In this document: piece by piece, positions 53,059 to 64,000 of the stretch
Numbering within the stretch: position 1 is the stretch's first letter
Layout: every line of letters starts with the position of its first letter
Source: Neostapfia colusana
Taxonomy: Eukaryota > Streptophyta > Magnoliopsida > Poales > Poaceae
Assembly: GCA_030760725.1 (NCBI GenBank)
Contig: JASWHV010000005.1
Coordinates: forward strand, 92,386,622-92,450,621
DNA length: 64,000 nt
Direction of reading: 5' to 3'
Program-made: the position numbers and the translations under genes
Notes under the pieces: model-generated
What the model was told of the DNA's origin: nothing
What the model saw: the letters and a program-made list of their open reading frames with translations, nothing else
The model's database searches: none

Positions 53059-55125
53059 TTACATGAAGTGAGCTGGAGCATTGGTGAGGCCGAAGGACAT
53101 GACCAGGTACTCATAAAGTCCGTACCTTGTCGAGAAAGCTGTCTTTGGAATGTCCTCAGCCCTTATCTTAATCTGATGGTACCCGGATCTTAAATCCATC
53201 TGGGAAAAGATCTTTGCTTTGACCAACTGATGAAACAACATGTCGATCCGTGGCAACGGGTACTTGTTCTTGATGGTTACGGCATTTAATGGACGATAGT
53301 CCACGCAAAGCCGCAACGTCTCATCCTTATTCTTGACAAATAATGCCGAACAGCCCCATGGCGAGGAGCTCAGCCTAATAAAACCCTTATCCAGAAGGTC
53401 CGTGAGCTGAGTCTTCAGTTCAGCCAACTCCTTGGGCGCCATCTTGTACGGCCTTCGGGATATCGGCATGGTTCCCGGTGCAAGTTCAATCTTGAACTCC
53501 ACCTCTCTATCGGGCGGCATTCCCGGTAAATCATCCGGGAATACGTCAGGGAACTCTCGGACCACTGGAATATTTTCCAATCTGATAGTTGTGGACTGAT
53601 AGACACTTGGAAGTTTTATTTCTGGACTGTCCAGAAATAAAGAGTGAGACCCGTGCACTTCTGAGTTTAAGTGCACGACTCGAAGGACGGTGTCTAAAAC
53701 AGCGCCGTGGCGGGTTAACCACGACATCCCTAGGATGACATCGACCTCCTGTCCCTCTAAGATAATGAGAGACGTGGGGTACACTCTACCCGCTAAGCAT
53801 AATGGTGCTTTGGAGACCATTACGCTTGCTGAAATCTTCCCACCCGGTGAACAAATTAAAAATGGACTATCGGTGGGTAGTATTGGCAAGCTGTGTTTAG
53901 CAATGAAAGCTTGGCTAATAAAATTATGCGTGGCGCCTGAATCAAACAGTACTATAGCGGGATGCTGGTGGAGTTGGAACATACCCGCAAGGATTGGCTC
54001 GCCCTCCGGCACGTCCTCAATGGCAAGCTGGTGGACGGTGCCAGGCCTAGGGTTTGCCCGCTGGGCATTATTAGGGTTCCGGGGTTGATTCCTCCCCGGA
54101 AACTGCGGTGCCACTCCGCCGCCTTGCCTCTCCGGGCAACTGCTCGTGAAGTGTCCTAGACGACCACACTTGTAACATGTGGCCGCTGCTGGTGTAGTGC
54201 TCGGGGGACGAAAGCCTGGCATGCGCTGCTGGGGTGCATACGCACGCGGCATCGCCCGCTGCTGCTGTTGTTGTTGCGGTGGTACTGGCAGTGCCGGCCT
54301 GAATGCCGGTGAAGAGTACGGACGATTGCGGAACGGCATCGACCGCTGTGGTTGCTGCCAGCGTGGACCTGATGGTGGACGATTCACCATCCGGAACTTC
54401 TGAGAAGGACCGCCTTCTTCTCCGCTGCTCTGCGGCACGCTTCGCTTCCTCTCCACCGCCGCTAACTCCTTACCGGAGTCCTCCTGAACAATCGCAGCAT
54501 CAATGATGTCGTTGAGGCTGCCGCGATTGAACATCGCCAACTTGTCCTTCAGGAGCGGGTTAAGCCCCTGGTAAAAGTGGTCCCACCGCTTCTCGTCAGT
54601 ATCTGCGTGATACGACGCGTAGAGCGCGAGATCGTTGAACGCTCTGGAGTATTCCAGCTCGTTCCTGCTCCCTTGTTGCAGGTGTAAGAATTCCTGCGTC
54701 TTTCTTTTCGTCAGACCTGGCGGTATGTGATAGGCCCTGAAGGCCGTCCGGAATTCCGTCCAGGTCATCACTCGGTCGGTGGGCTGTGAAGCACAGAAGT
54801 TGGCCCACCACGCGCTCGCGGATCCTTGGAGCTGCTGGACCGCGAACTGAGTCTTGCGCTGCTCACTTATCTGGAGCAGCCCGAACTTCATCTCTATTGC
54901 GCGGAGCCAGTTGTCCGTGTCAAGAGGTTCATCCACCCTTATCTGGAGGCTGAGATTTGCCTCCGCGGGGTTGTACCTTTGGCAACTCGGGTCCGTTGCC
55001 TCCAGGTACCTCTCTTCCCACACATGCTGAGCCCGTCCCTCCACCGGAACGAGCGCGTATGGAGTGCCCTCCATAGCCTGCACGTGTAGTTGGCAGAAAT
55101 GTGACATGGTGTCACAGGCTGCCAC
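53059..55125 (-). pseudogene. C gag-protease-RT polyprotein segment (688 codons open)
   Basis: Residues 1-60 belong to the Gag N-terminal extension that begins upstream of a TAG at 55128-55126. The Gag core spans roughly residues 66-215 (AVQQLQGSASAWW, WTEFRTAFRAYHIPP). A Gln/Pro/Arg-rich linker leads to the CCHC knuckle CYKCGRLGHFTSSC at 317-330. Protease has VLFDSGATHNFIS at 393-405 (intact DSG) and VILGMSWL near 463-470. RT begins near 555 with LCVDYRPLNAVTIKNKYPLP and FSQMDLRSGYHQIK. The frame ends at TAA (53058-53056) in the AHFM segment. Confidence 0.92.
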
Positions 55126-55383
55126 TTGCTACAGCCCTTCCGGTTGCCTACCTCTCACCGTGACGGTGAACGGCACCCAACCGGGTGGCGTAGGTCCTGC
55201 AGGGACCTCGACATGGATCGTCCACGTCTTGTTCCCCTCTTCGTCTTCTTCCATGGCGATGTATTGCGGCATCTGGTGGTATCCGAAATATTGAAGCATA
55301 TGCCTCAATGCTTCCGGATAGCCGTTGCGGTGAGAACAGCGGGACATCACCCACCCGTTCTCTAACTGCTGATCTGCCGTCAT
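55126..55383 (-). pseudogene. C Gag N-terminal extension
   Basis: Starts MTADQQLENGWV at 55383 and runs 84 codons to TAG (55128-55126), then continues in the same frame into gag. It is not like the short Pro/Gln-rich start of A and B Gag. It contains GYPEALRHMLQYFGYHQMPQ, TWTIHVEV and, after the stop, CDTMSHFCQLHVQ. The pattern weakly matches residues 40-150 of D ORF1. The domain is not recognised. Confidence 0.7.
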
Positions 55384-56867
55384 CTGTAAAAATATATTTG
55401 AAAAATGTAAAATATTTATTTAAACAGTAAACCCTTGAGTTATAACATAAGACATGTCATTGAACCCATAAAACTTGGAAACATAGTTCAAATTCTAAAC
55501 AAATTTGACTGCTGATCTGCTGTTCCCATGACAGCCCTGACCAGTTTCCATTTCAACCTGATTTAGGCCATGTTGAAGGAAAAACCAATTCTGGAGCTCA
55601 ACATCAAAGTTAAAGCTAACTTCAATAGCTTTCCAGAAAGTATTTGCTTGGCCTAAGATCTGTCCTAGTTCAAAAGTTATGAGACGTCAAAGTTAGCAGA
55701 ATTTCTGGAAACAATTGGACAGCACCTCCCTGCTATAGGTACTGATCTGATCCAAGAATTACAGTTAATTCTGTTCCTAATCTGACAAAACTTTCTATTA
55801 CAAAGTTGTAACCCATCTCATAAACTTTACAGAAATACCTCATTTTCTATTTTTTTATTTTTATGCAGGAAGTTATGCTCAATTTACAGAGAGTTTACAG
55901 AGAGTCTTTACTCTGTCCTGTTTTCTGGACAGTTTCAACTCTACTGCATTTTTCGAGTAGTTAAGGGATGAAACACCTTTGGACCTCAACAGAAGAGTTG
56001 TAAAGCTCTTCCAAAGCTTTCCAAAAATCTATCATATGACCCTAACCTCGAAAGGACTCAACCTCTAACCTCTGATCAACTTCAGCCCTAATTCAGCTGA
56101 AACCAGAGTACTCTGTCCTTAACAACCTATAAGTTGAAAACTTGTTTACTTTGAATATCCTGATTAAGGGAAGATGTTACAGCAAAGTTTTACTACTTTA
56201 CATCATAACCTTGAATTTTTAAATGAAGTTGTTCATTTAGTTGGGTGTGACGTCGATGCGTCACCAGATTATGTCGGTACTACGTCCTCACAAAGAAAAA
56301 CCTATACCGGACTTAGCCGGCTTCGTTATTTCAGTGGCACTAAACGTCACTGGCACACGGTTGCTACACGTCTACCGTTTCGTGGTCAGGCTACCTGCAG
56401 AAACTCAAGCAATCGTCAGACTCGGCTGCACACCGAGCCCGGAATCCATACAGTTCGTACACCCGGCCATCATCACTCGCCCGGATGTTCTCAAGCCAAA
56501 CACGCCTTGAGTTACGTGTTCACGTTTCCGACCACGTGACGGGGTCTCCCAAGTTGCACCACGCATGCCAGGGATAGACGTTGCTCGAATACCCCAAACT
56601 ACATGAAGAGTCGTAGAGGATATTTAAGCGAGTCGGGTTACCTGCCACCCGTGGGGCTCCACCCTTCAGCTTGTGCGCACTGGTGGACAGCGCTTACGTG
56701 TACCCCCCAAGACATAAACGTCCCGAGATACATGATTTTCCGACATAGACAATTAGGTTAGTATGCCACTTTCTATATGCTAATAACCTCCTTATACGGG
56801 CTACTAACTCGTTCCTCACTGGATTTTTGAAAAAGATGACCTTTGTAGTGCGTTAAACCTCAAGCGA
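55384..56867 (-). other. C untranslated leader
   Basis: About 1.5 kb between the primer site and gag. It has AT-rich text like the A and B leaders (55520-55700), then a GC-richer part (56240-56720). Open frames on the plus strand here have no domain. No RNA gene is seen. Confidence 0.6.
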
Positions 56868-56879
56868 GCACTGATAGCA
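56868..56879 (-). promoter_or_regulatory. C primer-binding site, two mismatches
   Basis: The minus strand reads TGCTATCAGTGC where the consensus is TGGTATCAGAGC. It lies three bases after the LTR terminus GTGTCA (56883), the normal position. Confidence 0.65.
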
Positions 56880-57112
56880 CGCTGACACGACCCCAACGTT
56901 CTTGTCGAGCCAGGATCACGCTGAGGGGTGCTGCGTTGCACAGGACCGTATAACACACGTCAAAGGTACAAAGCGGAAGCGAAATTTTATTACATAAAAA
57001 GTTTTATGAACATGTTTACATCAAAATAAGTTTAGTCTACACTCGCGGACGTAGACTACGCATCAAGTCCACGTTCAGCCCTTGAACGTGTCCTTGCTAG
57101 CACACACGCACA

Positions 57113-57201
57113 CTAACTCTGCGGCGTGCATGACTCCCACTCGACGGGGTTCCCCTCCTGGGGTTCCGTCTCCTCTTCGGGAGTCCCTTCCTCATAGAAC
57201 C
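57113..57201 (-). other. Putative LTR-encoded terminal exon, C 5' copy
   Basis: Acceptor TTTTGCAG (AG at 57203-57202). Phase-1 reading FYEEGTPEEETEPQEGN, then VEWESCTPQS and TAG (57115-57113). Aligns with the A exon at YEEG, the Glu-rich block and the CTP near the stop. Confidence 0.45.
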
Positions 57202-58295
57202 CTGCAAAAGCTTCAAACACAAGCAGTGAGCACGAAGGCTCAGCAAGTCTGACCCGTCTCACCTAAACATGGAACTTTTAAATGAGGGGTGGTGGGTTAC
57301 ATGAGGTAAAAACCATTTGCAAGGACTCGCCTACTTAGTAGAACCTTACTTTCAAGTTTTAGCAGCAGGTTGTGGAAAACCTTACGCTAAGGTACATCAG
57401 AGAGCCGCAATCAAACAAGAAACGCATTTCTCTCATGTACTTTGCCCAAAGTTGAAATGAACTTTAGTTAGCTCTAAACTACAGCAAATCATTAGCAATC
57501 AAGTCCATCTTTCAATCAGCAACATTTTAACATGCAACTAGCCTGTTCTTTCTATGTCATGGTACAGTGAACAAGTGGTACTCACTGACCGTGAGGGACG
57601 GCGATTATAATCGATTTACACCTGCAGGGTTACCCGAACAACCCGTCACGTACGCCCGTACTCGATGTTGCCTACAACAACCATCACGGACGCCGTACGC
57701 AACCACCTTTCGCCTGTCAGCAAAATATTGACCGATCCCATCGTCCCGAGCAAGAGGTCTCTGAACGCGCATCTCTGTGCCGCCAACCGATTTACACCTC
57801 AAGCTCTCAACCTACCATCTGAACGACGGGCAATGCCTCAATACCCAGCTACCCGAGTTACATCGGTTTCCCGGTTCCCATATAGCCGGTAGATCTTCGG
57901 TACTGTTCTAGCTTGTTCAACAGGCCCGCACACGGCTCGGTCCTCAATCGACACAAGCGGAGCTATAGCACACAGGCCCCAAAGTCCTGCTGCCCTTACC
58001 CTCCGCTTGGTCTCATTTTCTTGCCATGTGTGTCATGTGCTATCTCTACCCGAGTCGAGTGCCTCTAGCCTATGCTCGCGAGTAGTTCCAACTACTCGAC
58101 TTGTACCGAATCCTACACTATCTTAGCATTGCAGTAGCTAACGGGGTTTGCAATCCTAAACCCAACCCATGGTATTTCTTGGCTATGCAGTTGGGTTTCC
58201 AATCAGGACTCTAATGCAAAGAATCACAACAGTATTCAAAGATGTGCTCAAAACAATAAACATTGGTAAAAAGGTTAATGCAAACCAGAGCTTGC

Positions 58296-58376
58296 CTTGC
58301 TGCTCTTGGTCGTAGGCTAGCTGTTCCTCCGGAGTAACGAAGTCCAGGACTTCGGGTTCCTCCTCGACCTTAGCGA
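58296..58376 (-). other. Putative LTR-encoded internal exon, C 5' copy
   Basis: AG acceptor (58378-58377), 81 bp, donor GCAAG (GC at 58295-58294). Reads VAKVEEEPEVLDFVTPEEQ, then AYDQEQQG. Intron to 57202 is 1094 bp. The upstream exon that would supply a start codon was not identified. Confidence 0.45.
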
Positions 58377-60931
58377 CTACATGATAGAAGTAATACATGT
58401 ATTAATTTAAATGCAGTTGTATTAACTTTTAACTTGTGAAGTCTATAACTCTTACTAGACAAGGCCAATGACTGTGAAATTTTTACTGTGGCTTGATCAC
58501 AACCTAAACAGAGACTTTGTCAAGTTTTAGTTGCAGCAAAGCTCATTTGAGCCCTCCACAATTAATTATGTCCTTGACCTTAATTGAAGGCTTTTAGGGT
58601 TTTCTACGGGTTTTCATGAAACAAACTATGACTTTCTGAAAACTAGATTTTCAGAGGGTTCTAATGGAATTGGTCTCACTTAATTTGAAGGTTCCTAGCT
58701 AAAGATATGAGCTAAACAATTTCAGAGAAAATTCTGAAAATGTTTCTGAACATTTTCTATTTTCTCTGGAACAGTTTCACTAATCACACCATTAGGTGGA
58801 TCAAATGAGCTCAGATGGGTCTGAAATTTTTATGGTTGTTTAGGGATAGTTTGGTGAACATACCAGCAAAATTTCAGGATTTTCCTCCAAAGGATTCTCC
58901 AGTTAAAAGTCCTAACAATTTAAATTTTGAGGAATTAATTCTGGAGAAATAATGGTTTTCATGAAGTGAAACTTGATTTGCTGGAAAGTACTCAGAGAGC
59001 TGAATCCAGCAAAATTTGGTTCACTCGATTTGGAGCTTTCTAGCCAAAGTTATGAGGATTTGAAGTTTGAAGGAAATCTGAAAATCGGGGAAAAGTTTAA
59101 ACTCGCGAGTGGGCTCCGAGGACACGCGTCGCACGCCGAGGCGACCGCACACTGTGGCCCACAGGGTCTTTGCGCGCCAGCACACCCGATCCCGGCCACA
59201 CTCCGATCCCGATTTAAAATATCTGTGGCTGACAGCTGGGGTCCACCCCCTTCTTCAACCTCGTGACGCCCTCGCTCTGCCGCCGAGGGACCTCGCCGGA
59301 GAGCTCGCCGCCGGCTTCTGTACAGCTCCAAACTTCATGATCCTGGCCGCCCCTGCCTACTTTCACTCGGGGAACAGGCTTCTAGGGTCAGCTACTCATG
59401 ACAATGGACGGTACATGGTCGGCGACGAGCCGCCACCTCAGAAAGACTTCGGCCATGTCGGCTGACTTCCCTAGCACCTCAACTACTCGAGGAACCGGTC
59501 GGGAAGCATCAGTGGACCTCAGGGAAGGTCGACATGAGCTTGAGGCAGCTCGGGGAAGGACCGAAGTAGGTCCTCACCGTGCGCCCGATGCCTCCCGTTT
59601 ATTCCGCCATTGGTAAACCTCGAATTACGCCGGGTACAGAGGTTCTCCGGCCAAGGGTTATGAAGGCAACTTGTGCGTTACCGTGTCTAGTTTGTGTGAG
59701 AGCGGATTGAGGCCCTCTAATCCTTTCTAGGGCATGAATTCAACGGAATCGCACCCGAAGGTCGTTCTGCACACAGAAAGGGGAAAACTGGAAATTCGCC
59801 GCCGGTGAGCGACCACTCGAGCTGTGGCTCGGGGGTGAGCAGCACCGGTCACCAGCGCGTACAAGGGTGCCTTGGCTCGGGCGTGACAACGCCCTGGTTG
59901 GGCTGTCCACGGGAGCCCATGGTGCGGCGGTTCTAATTCACTGAATTGATCTTTCGGCACAGCCAATATCAATCGGTTTCAACTTTATTCTAGCAGCGGG
60001 GAAGACGGAGGAAGGTCTCTAGTACCTTGCCTTGGCTCTGGAGGGGACGGAGGAAGCTGTGATCGGTGCTCTCCGATCGATTCCAAGCTGCGGAAAGTTT
60101 CTGCCGGCGCTGAGTTCTTGCGGGGGAAGAACCGGGCGATGCTTCGGCCGAGGAGGGGGAAAGGTGCCTTAAGAAGGATCTGCACCGCCTCACGCCCGCG
60201 CGTGGCCAAGCAGCTGCTGGCGCGGCGGCTTCCCTCGGTGGCGATCGCAGCGGCCGCGCGGTTAACCGAGTGAGAAAGTCTCAGTCGGTTTGATTTGAAG
60301 TAGAGGCTGACAAGTGGGTCCCACTCCCCATTTTAACCTCTGAAATTTACTCCTAATCACTGTTGTAAACAGTGAACCCCATACTACCCCTGGTAATTCA
60401 AATTATTCACCCATGAGCCATTTGAATTGAGTAGAATTCAAATTGGGTTTGGTTTGAGTGAATTTCAGTACAAGTTCAGTTTTGAATTCAAATAAAGTTT
60501 GAATTTGTCCCACTTAGCTCATGTCAAGATCAACTCCAAATGGAGTGAAAATTGGTGTGTGAGCTCACAAAAATGTGCTGAGTAAGAATATGCCTCCCAC
60601 TTTTAAATTCATGGGATAAAAACAGTTTGAATTTGAATATGGTTTCAAACTGCCCTCTTTCTAGCTATACCCAAAATGACCTCAAAAAGGTTTTGAATTT
60701 GGGTGAAACTTGGCATGGACATTATTAGCAATGTGTAGGAGTTTTCATATGTCCAGCCCACCTATATCACATGTGGGAAAATACCACTTTTGCAATGTGT
60801 GAGTTTGTTCTCTAATGAGCATGTTGATGGTGGTTACTTGCTCTTCATTTGTGTTCATCATCTTTCCTCAAATGAGGTGTGTGGTGTGGTGATAACACTT
60901 CAATTATGTGTCAAAAACTGAGGCCCTTACA

Positions 60932-60936
60932 CCAAA
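60932..60936. repeat. Target-site duplication CCAAA, right (element C)
   Basis: Identical to 46567-46571, directly after the LTR terminus CCCTTACA. Confidence 0.9.
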
Positions 60937-62758
60937 TCCAAAAACTTCAGTTTAGGATTTGGTAGAAGACCTGAAAACCTATTTGGAGTAGGAAATTACC
61001 TTTCAGGCAAACTTTGTAGCTAAGAAGTGTATTAATTAAATATAAAGAAATTGTTCAAATTGGAAATTCATATATAGTGTGCAAACAGAAATCTGAGTAC
61101 AAAAGTTAGAAATCATATACATATGTTTAAAAGTGAATGTAGGCCAAAAATCAACACATGTAGAGTAACCACAACACTTAGAAATGTGAATGACTTTCAT
61201 AGGTATGTATGTATGGTTTGTATGAAGTGAAAGTGTGAACTGTCTTATGGATTGTTGTTTTCTTTTGCTATGTGTATTGGCATGAGTAGACCTGCCCCCG
61301 AGCAAGTTCTCCCCTTCCAAGACCAAGACTTTCCATTCTCAAAGCAGCAGGAAGAAGGCAAGTGTCCTTGACCACTTTGATCCTATGCTAGGATGTGTAG
61401 ATAGAATTATTTGCATTGTCAATTGAAATATGAAACCCATGATAGGAAGTTTCCCTAGAATTGCATTATCTTGTTTCCTTGTAGCTTGGGTTGGGATTTG
61501 TTTTATTATGTCATTCATTCATATTACTTATGCTTAGCCATGCTTAGAATGGGATAAGTGGGATATGAGATCATCAACTTATTTACCTTACTCTTGAATG
61601 AGACATTATGAGTTATGTAGAGGTAGGGATCGAGGCAAGTTGGATGATTTGGTTGGTGCTGGGTGCACGAGACTCGGGTATGTGTTTAGTACTTGCCTGG
61701 ATCCTAAGGACCGGTTCATGGAGCATGTAACCTGGCTTTACCGTGCCAACCACATGCTGAGATGGGGCAGCTTGGCCAATTAATTAGGTGTATCCCCGGC
61801 ATAGTATGGGTGTTTTGGATGGTGCGGGGAATAGGTGTCAGTTGGACTACCATATGAACCGCAAGGCTCAAGAGGGGGCCACTGCAGCGGGGTTGGAGCC
61901 TCTTGTATGCTGTTAGGGGTGAAACCTCAGTGGGCCCACGCTCGTCGGGAATCCCTTTGTAAAGGCTTCGTAGTGATCACCTGGCTACACACCTGGGAAG
62001 TGTGAATGTGGTTCGCGGACACTGGCATAATGGAGGTTCTTTTAGTCCACCCGGCAACGGGGGATGAAATCACTACATGTGGGTACAGTGGTGCAAACTC
62101 TGTAGGGTCAAAACTGTCATGACAGCCGTGCTCACAGTCAAGAGCAGCTTGGACTTATTCATGATTAGAGGATGATGAATTGGGAAGTTGTGGATGTTAA
62201 GCTGGAAGCTTAACATTGGAGATGAGACTATGTATACTTGATAATGATGATGGGTTGAGGGATTGGGATCAATTTCACCTGTGTAGTAATGTAGGTGCTT
62301 AATAAGCTAAGGTGATAGGTAATAATTGCATAGTGCTTTAACCATGAGTTAAACCTCTCTTTGCTCTAGCCATGCATGACATAACTTTCCCACACTTGCT
62401 GAGTACCCACGGTACTCAAACTTGCTTTTCTGTTGGTTTATATTGCTGCTCAGGTCAAGAGAATGATGTGATGTTTAATGACCAAGACTTTGGTTCCGAG
62501 GAAGGATTCTAGGTTCACGGAGTCCCCCGGGCAACACCTGTGACGGAGCCCACAAGATTTATATTCCGCTGCTGTTTTATTTACATGTTATGAACTTATT
62601 ATCGTCCATCGAGACGTACGCTATGTAAGACTTATTTATATTCGACACCTGGCTGTAATAAATGATGCTTCATTATTTGTCATCACATGTATGAGAGAAT
62701 GATCATGGCATACATGTGGTATTCACTCGGTGGTTCTTCGGAGAAACCGGGTGTGACA
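60937..62758 (+). mobile_element. D second LTR, right part
   Basis: Continues exactly where 46571 stopped (TCCAAAAACTTCAG) and ends GGGTGTGACA. Close to 38520-40321 throughout. Carries a second copy of the putative exons (from about 61290 and about 62456). The first has a one-base net loss. Confidence 0.9.
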
Positions 62759-62790
62759 GAAGTGGTATCAGAGCCAAGGTTGCCCGTAGG
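62759..62790 (+). promoter_or_regulatory. Second, intact D-type primer-binding site and start of another internal region
   Basis: After the LTR comes GAAG, then TGGTATCAGAGCC (62763-62775), then AAGGTTGCCCGTAGG, matching the sequence after the 5' LTR (40339-40353). A 3' LTR should not be followed by a primer site, so this LTR also served as a 5' LTR. Cut off at 62790 by the next element. Confidence 0.85.
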
Positions 62791-64000
62791 TGTGGGGGAC
62801 CACAGGACCTCATTGGGTGGTGCCGTGTTATGCGGCACCCAACAGCACACGGGTCGATGAACACACATCATATTACATAAATAGTTTAGTGGAAGCGTAC
62901 AAGAATGTTTTACATATAGTTATATCAGAGTAAACTACAGCGGAAGACTATCACTCTCACGATTCATTCTAACTAGAAACAAAGAAATGGTCCAGCCCGC
63001 GGACATTTCTTACTAGCAACACGAAGACAATCTGCAGCGGTGAGGATGCTCTTTGAGTCAGCACTCGGAGGTTCCCGACTCTCATCGGCATCCCTTATCA
63101 TAAGCATCGAGTCAATTACCTGCAAAACAACTCGGATAGCATCCGTGAGCATAACGCTCAGCAAGACTTAACCATCACCCTAAACATGAAACTCTAAGTG
63201 AGGTTATGAACCTAACATAGGATGGCATAAGCATAACTAAACTCGTCTAAAAGTAAATCCTTACTTTCAAGTATTAATAGCAGTATTTTAAGTAACCTTG
63301 GGCACGCCACATCGGGAGTCCACAATCAAACAAGAAACGCTTTCCCCCAATGTAATTTGCTCATGGTATAAAAGAATCGAGTTTGCTCTAGCCTATTCAT
63401 CAAGATCCAATACAAAGGTAGGATAATACTTCACATCAAAATGTTTAGTTCCTTTCTCCTGCAAGTTCTTACTACGTCACGACTGTGAGAACAAGTATGC
63501 TCGGTCCATTCCGCGAGTGCCAGTGATTAGAATCAATAACACCCGGACTACACGACACGTACGCCCGTACTCGACGTTGCCTACAACAACCATCACTGGC
63601 GTCGTACCTGGCAGCCTTTCCCCCGTTTCACCCTCGCTGAATCGATCAAGTCGCCCCGTACAGTAGCTACTCTCATGGTGCACCTTTCGACGTGAGATGT
63701 CATGAGAATATTCCCCACATACTGCACACCGGCCGTCTGCCTGAGGCGACCCGAAAAGTCCCAACGACAGCTTCCCGAGGTACATCGGTTTACTGGGTCC
63801 CATATAGCCAGCATGAGTCCGGTACACAACTTAAACTTGTTCAACAGGGACGCATACGGATCGGTATTTGACCGACAAGGACAGGTCTACAGCACCCAGG
63901 CCCCTTTGTCCTGCTGCCCCTACAACCTTCCAGTCTCAAATTTAACTCGCTAATTCATTTATGAACCAATCCCGTATGCCCCTGTTGTTCCTGAACATGC
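62791..64000 (-). mobile_element. B-like LTR, 3' terminal part, running off the window
   Basis: The plus strand starts TGTGGGGGACCACAGG, the complement of a CCCCCACA terminus. Text resembles 24160-25400 (GCTAGCAACACGAAGAC, AAACAAGAAACGCTTTCC, ACAAGTATGCTC). The candidate left duplication is GTAGG (62786-62790). No coding domain lies in the visible 1.2 kb. Confidence 0.75.

Larger units (their letters stand above)
46572..60931 (-). mobile_element. Element C: complete minus-strand chromovirus, 14.36 kb
   Basis: Two LTRs of 4049 bp each (46572-50620 and 56883-60931), perfect CCAAA duplications, primer-binding site, leader, gag-pol and polypurine tract are all present. The LTRs look about 98% alike by eye, making it one of the youngest insertions here. 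The coding region has only a few stops and frameshifts. It is inserted in the 3' LTR of D in opposite orientation. Confidence 0.92.
56883..60931 (-). mobile_element. C 5' LTR, 4049 bp
   Basis: Minus strand from TGTAAGGGCCTC (60931) to GGTCGTGTCA (56883). U3 is AT-rich with GAATTCAAA repeats. A GC-rich part from about 60290 has a weak TATA-like CTTAAGG near 60170. The putative spliced ORF exons are 58376-58296 and 57201-57113. Confidence 0.92.
36897..62758 (+). mobile_element. Element D: plus-strand Tekay/Del-like chromovirus with C nested in its 3' LTR
   Basis: Order: 5' LTR (36897-40321), mutated primer site, ORF1 (40539-41309), pol with protease remnant, RT and RNase H (41649-43685), integrase plus chromodomain (to 44965), polypurine tract, and a 3' LTR split into 45010-46571 and 60937-62758 by element C. 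The Gag core and CCHC knuckle are absent. The candidate left duplication is TGGGA (36892-36896). No right duplication can be scored because the 3' LTR is followed by another primer-binding site. Confidence 0.85.

Noticed and set aside
56174..56539. 121-codon plus-strand frame in the C leader
   Set aside because: Antisense to the element, no domain and no counterpart in related leaders.
1..64000. CRISPR arrays, bacterial operons or a viral genome
   Set aside because: No regularly spaced repeats, no ribosome-binding-site gene packing, and all coding matches are plant-type Ty3/gypsy retrotransposon domains.

Overview
This window is plant nuclear DNA built entirely from nested LTR retrotransposons. 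I find no host protein gene, tRNA, rRNA or CRISPR array. All recognisable coding sequence belongs to Ty3/gypsy elements of the chromovirus type: Gag with a CCHC knuckle, DSG protease, reverse transcriptase with FIDD, RNase H, HHCC/DDE integrase and a C-terminal chromodomain. The long LTRs (3.4-4.06 kb), the primer-binding site TGGTATCAGAGCC and the LTR starts of the TGTAA type suggest a large, heterochromatic grass-like genome. The species cannot be named from this sequence.

Layout. Positions 1-24140 hold family A. A plus-strand element, A2, has gag-pol at 15817-20305 and a 3' LTR at 20408-24140. Its upstream LTR material (1-237, 9256-10923 and 10924-13851) is rearranged in tandem. A minus-strand relative, A1 (238-9255), sits inside that LTR between AAGCC duplications. 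It has only one LTR and stops inside pol. Positions 24141-35259 hold B, a minus-strand element with an RT/protease deletion, split by solo LTR C1 (30449-34505). Positions 35260-36896 are the start of another plus-strand LTR, E. Positions 36897-62758 hold D, a plus-strand element whose 3' LTR contains the complete minus-strand element C (46572-60931, CCAAA duplication). D's second LTR is followed by another intact primer-binding site, so D was part of a tandem LTR-internal-LTR-internal array. That second internal region is cut at 62791 by a B-like minus-strand LTR that runs off the window. The nesting order is C in D, D in E, E in B.

Two signals stand out. First, the ORF preceding pol in D (40539-41309) begins with a close copy of the histone H3 N-terminal tail. 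The Lys9-equivalent is in exact register, and the element's own integrase ends in a chromodomain. Second, the LTRs of three diverged families (A, C and D) share what looks like a spliced short acidic ORF. It has a 69-81 bp internal exon, a phase-1 GC-AG intron of 1070-1094 bp, and a terminal exon with a stop. Wobble bases change between families while the peptide pattern is kept.

Every element carries inactivating damage (stops, frameshifts, deletions, or loss of the integrase Glu in D). Any remaining activity would need help from intact relatives. All identities quoted are by eye, with no alignment run.
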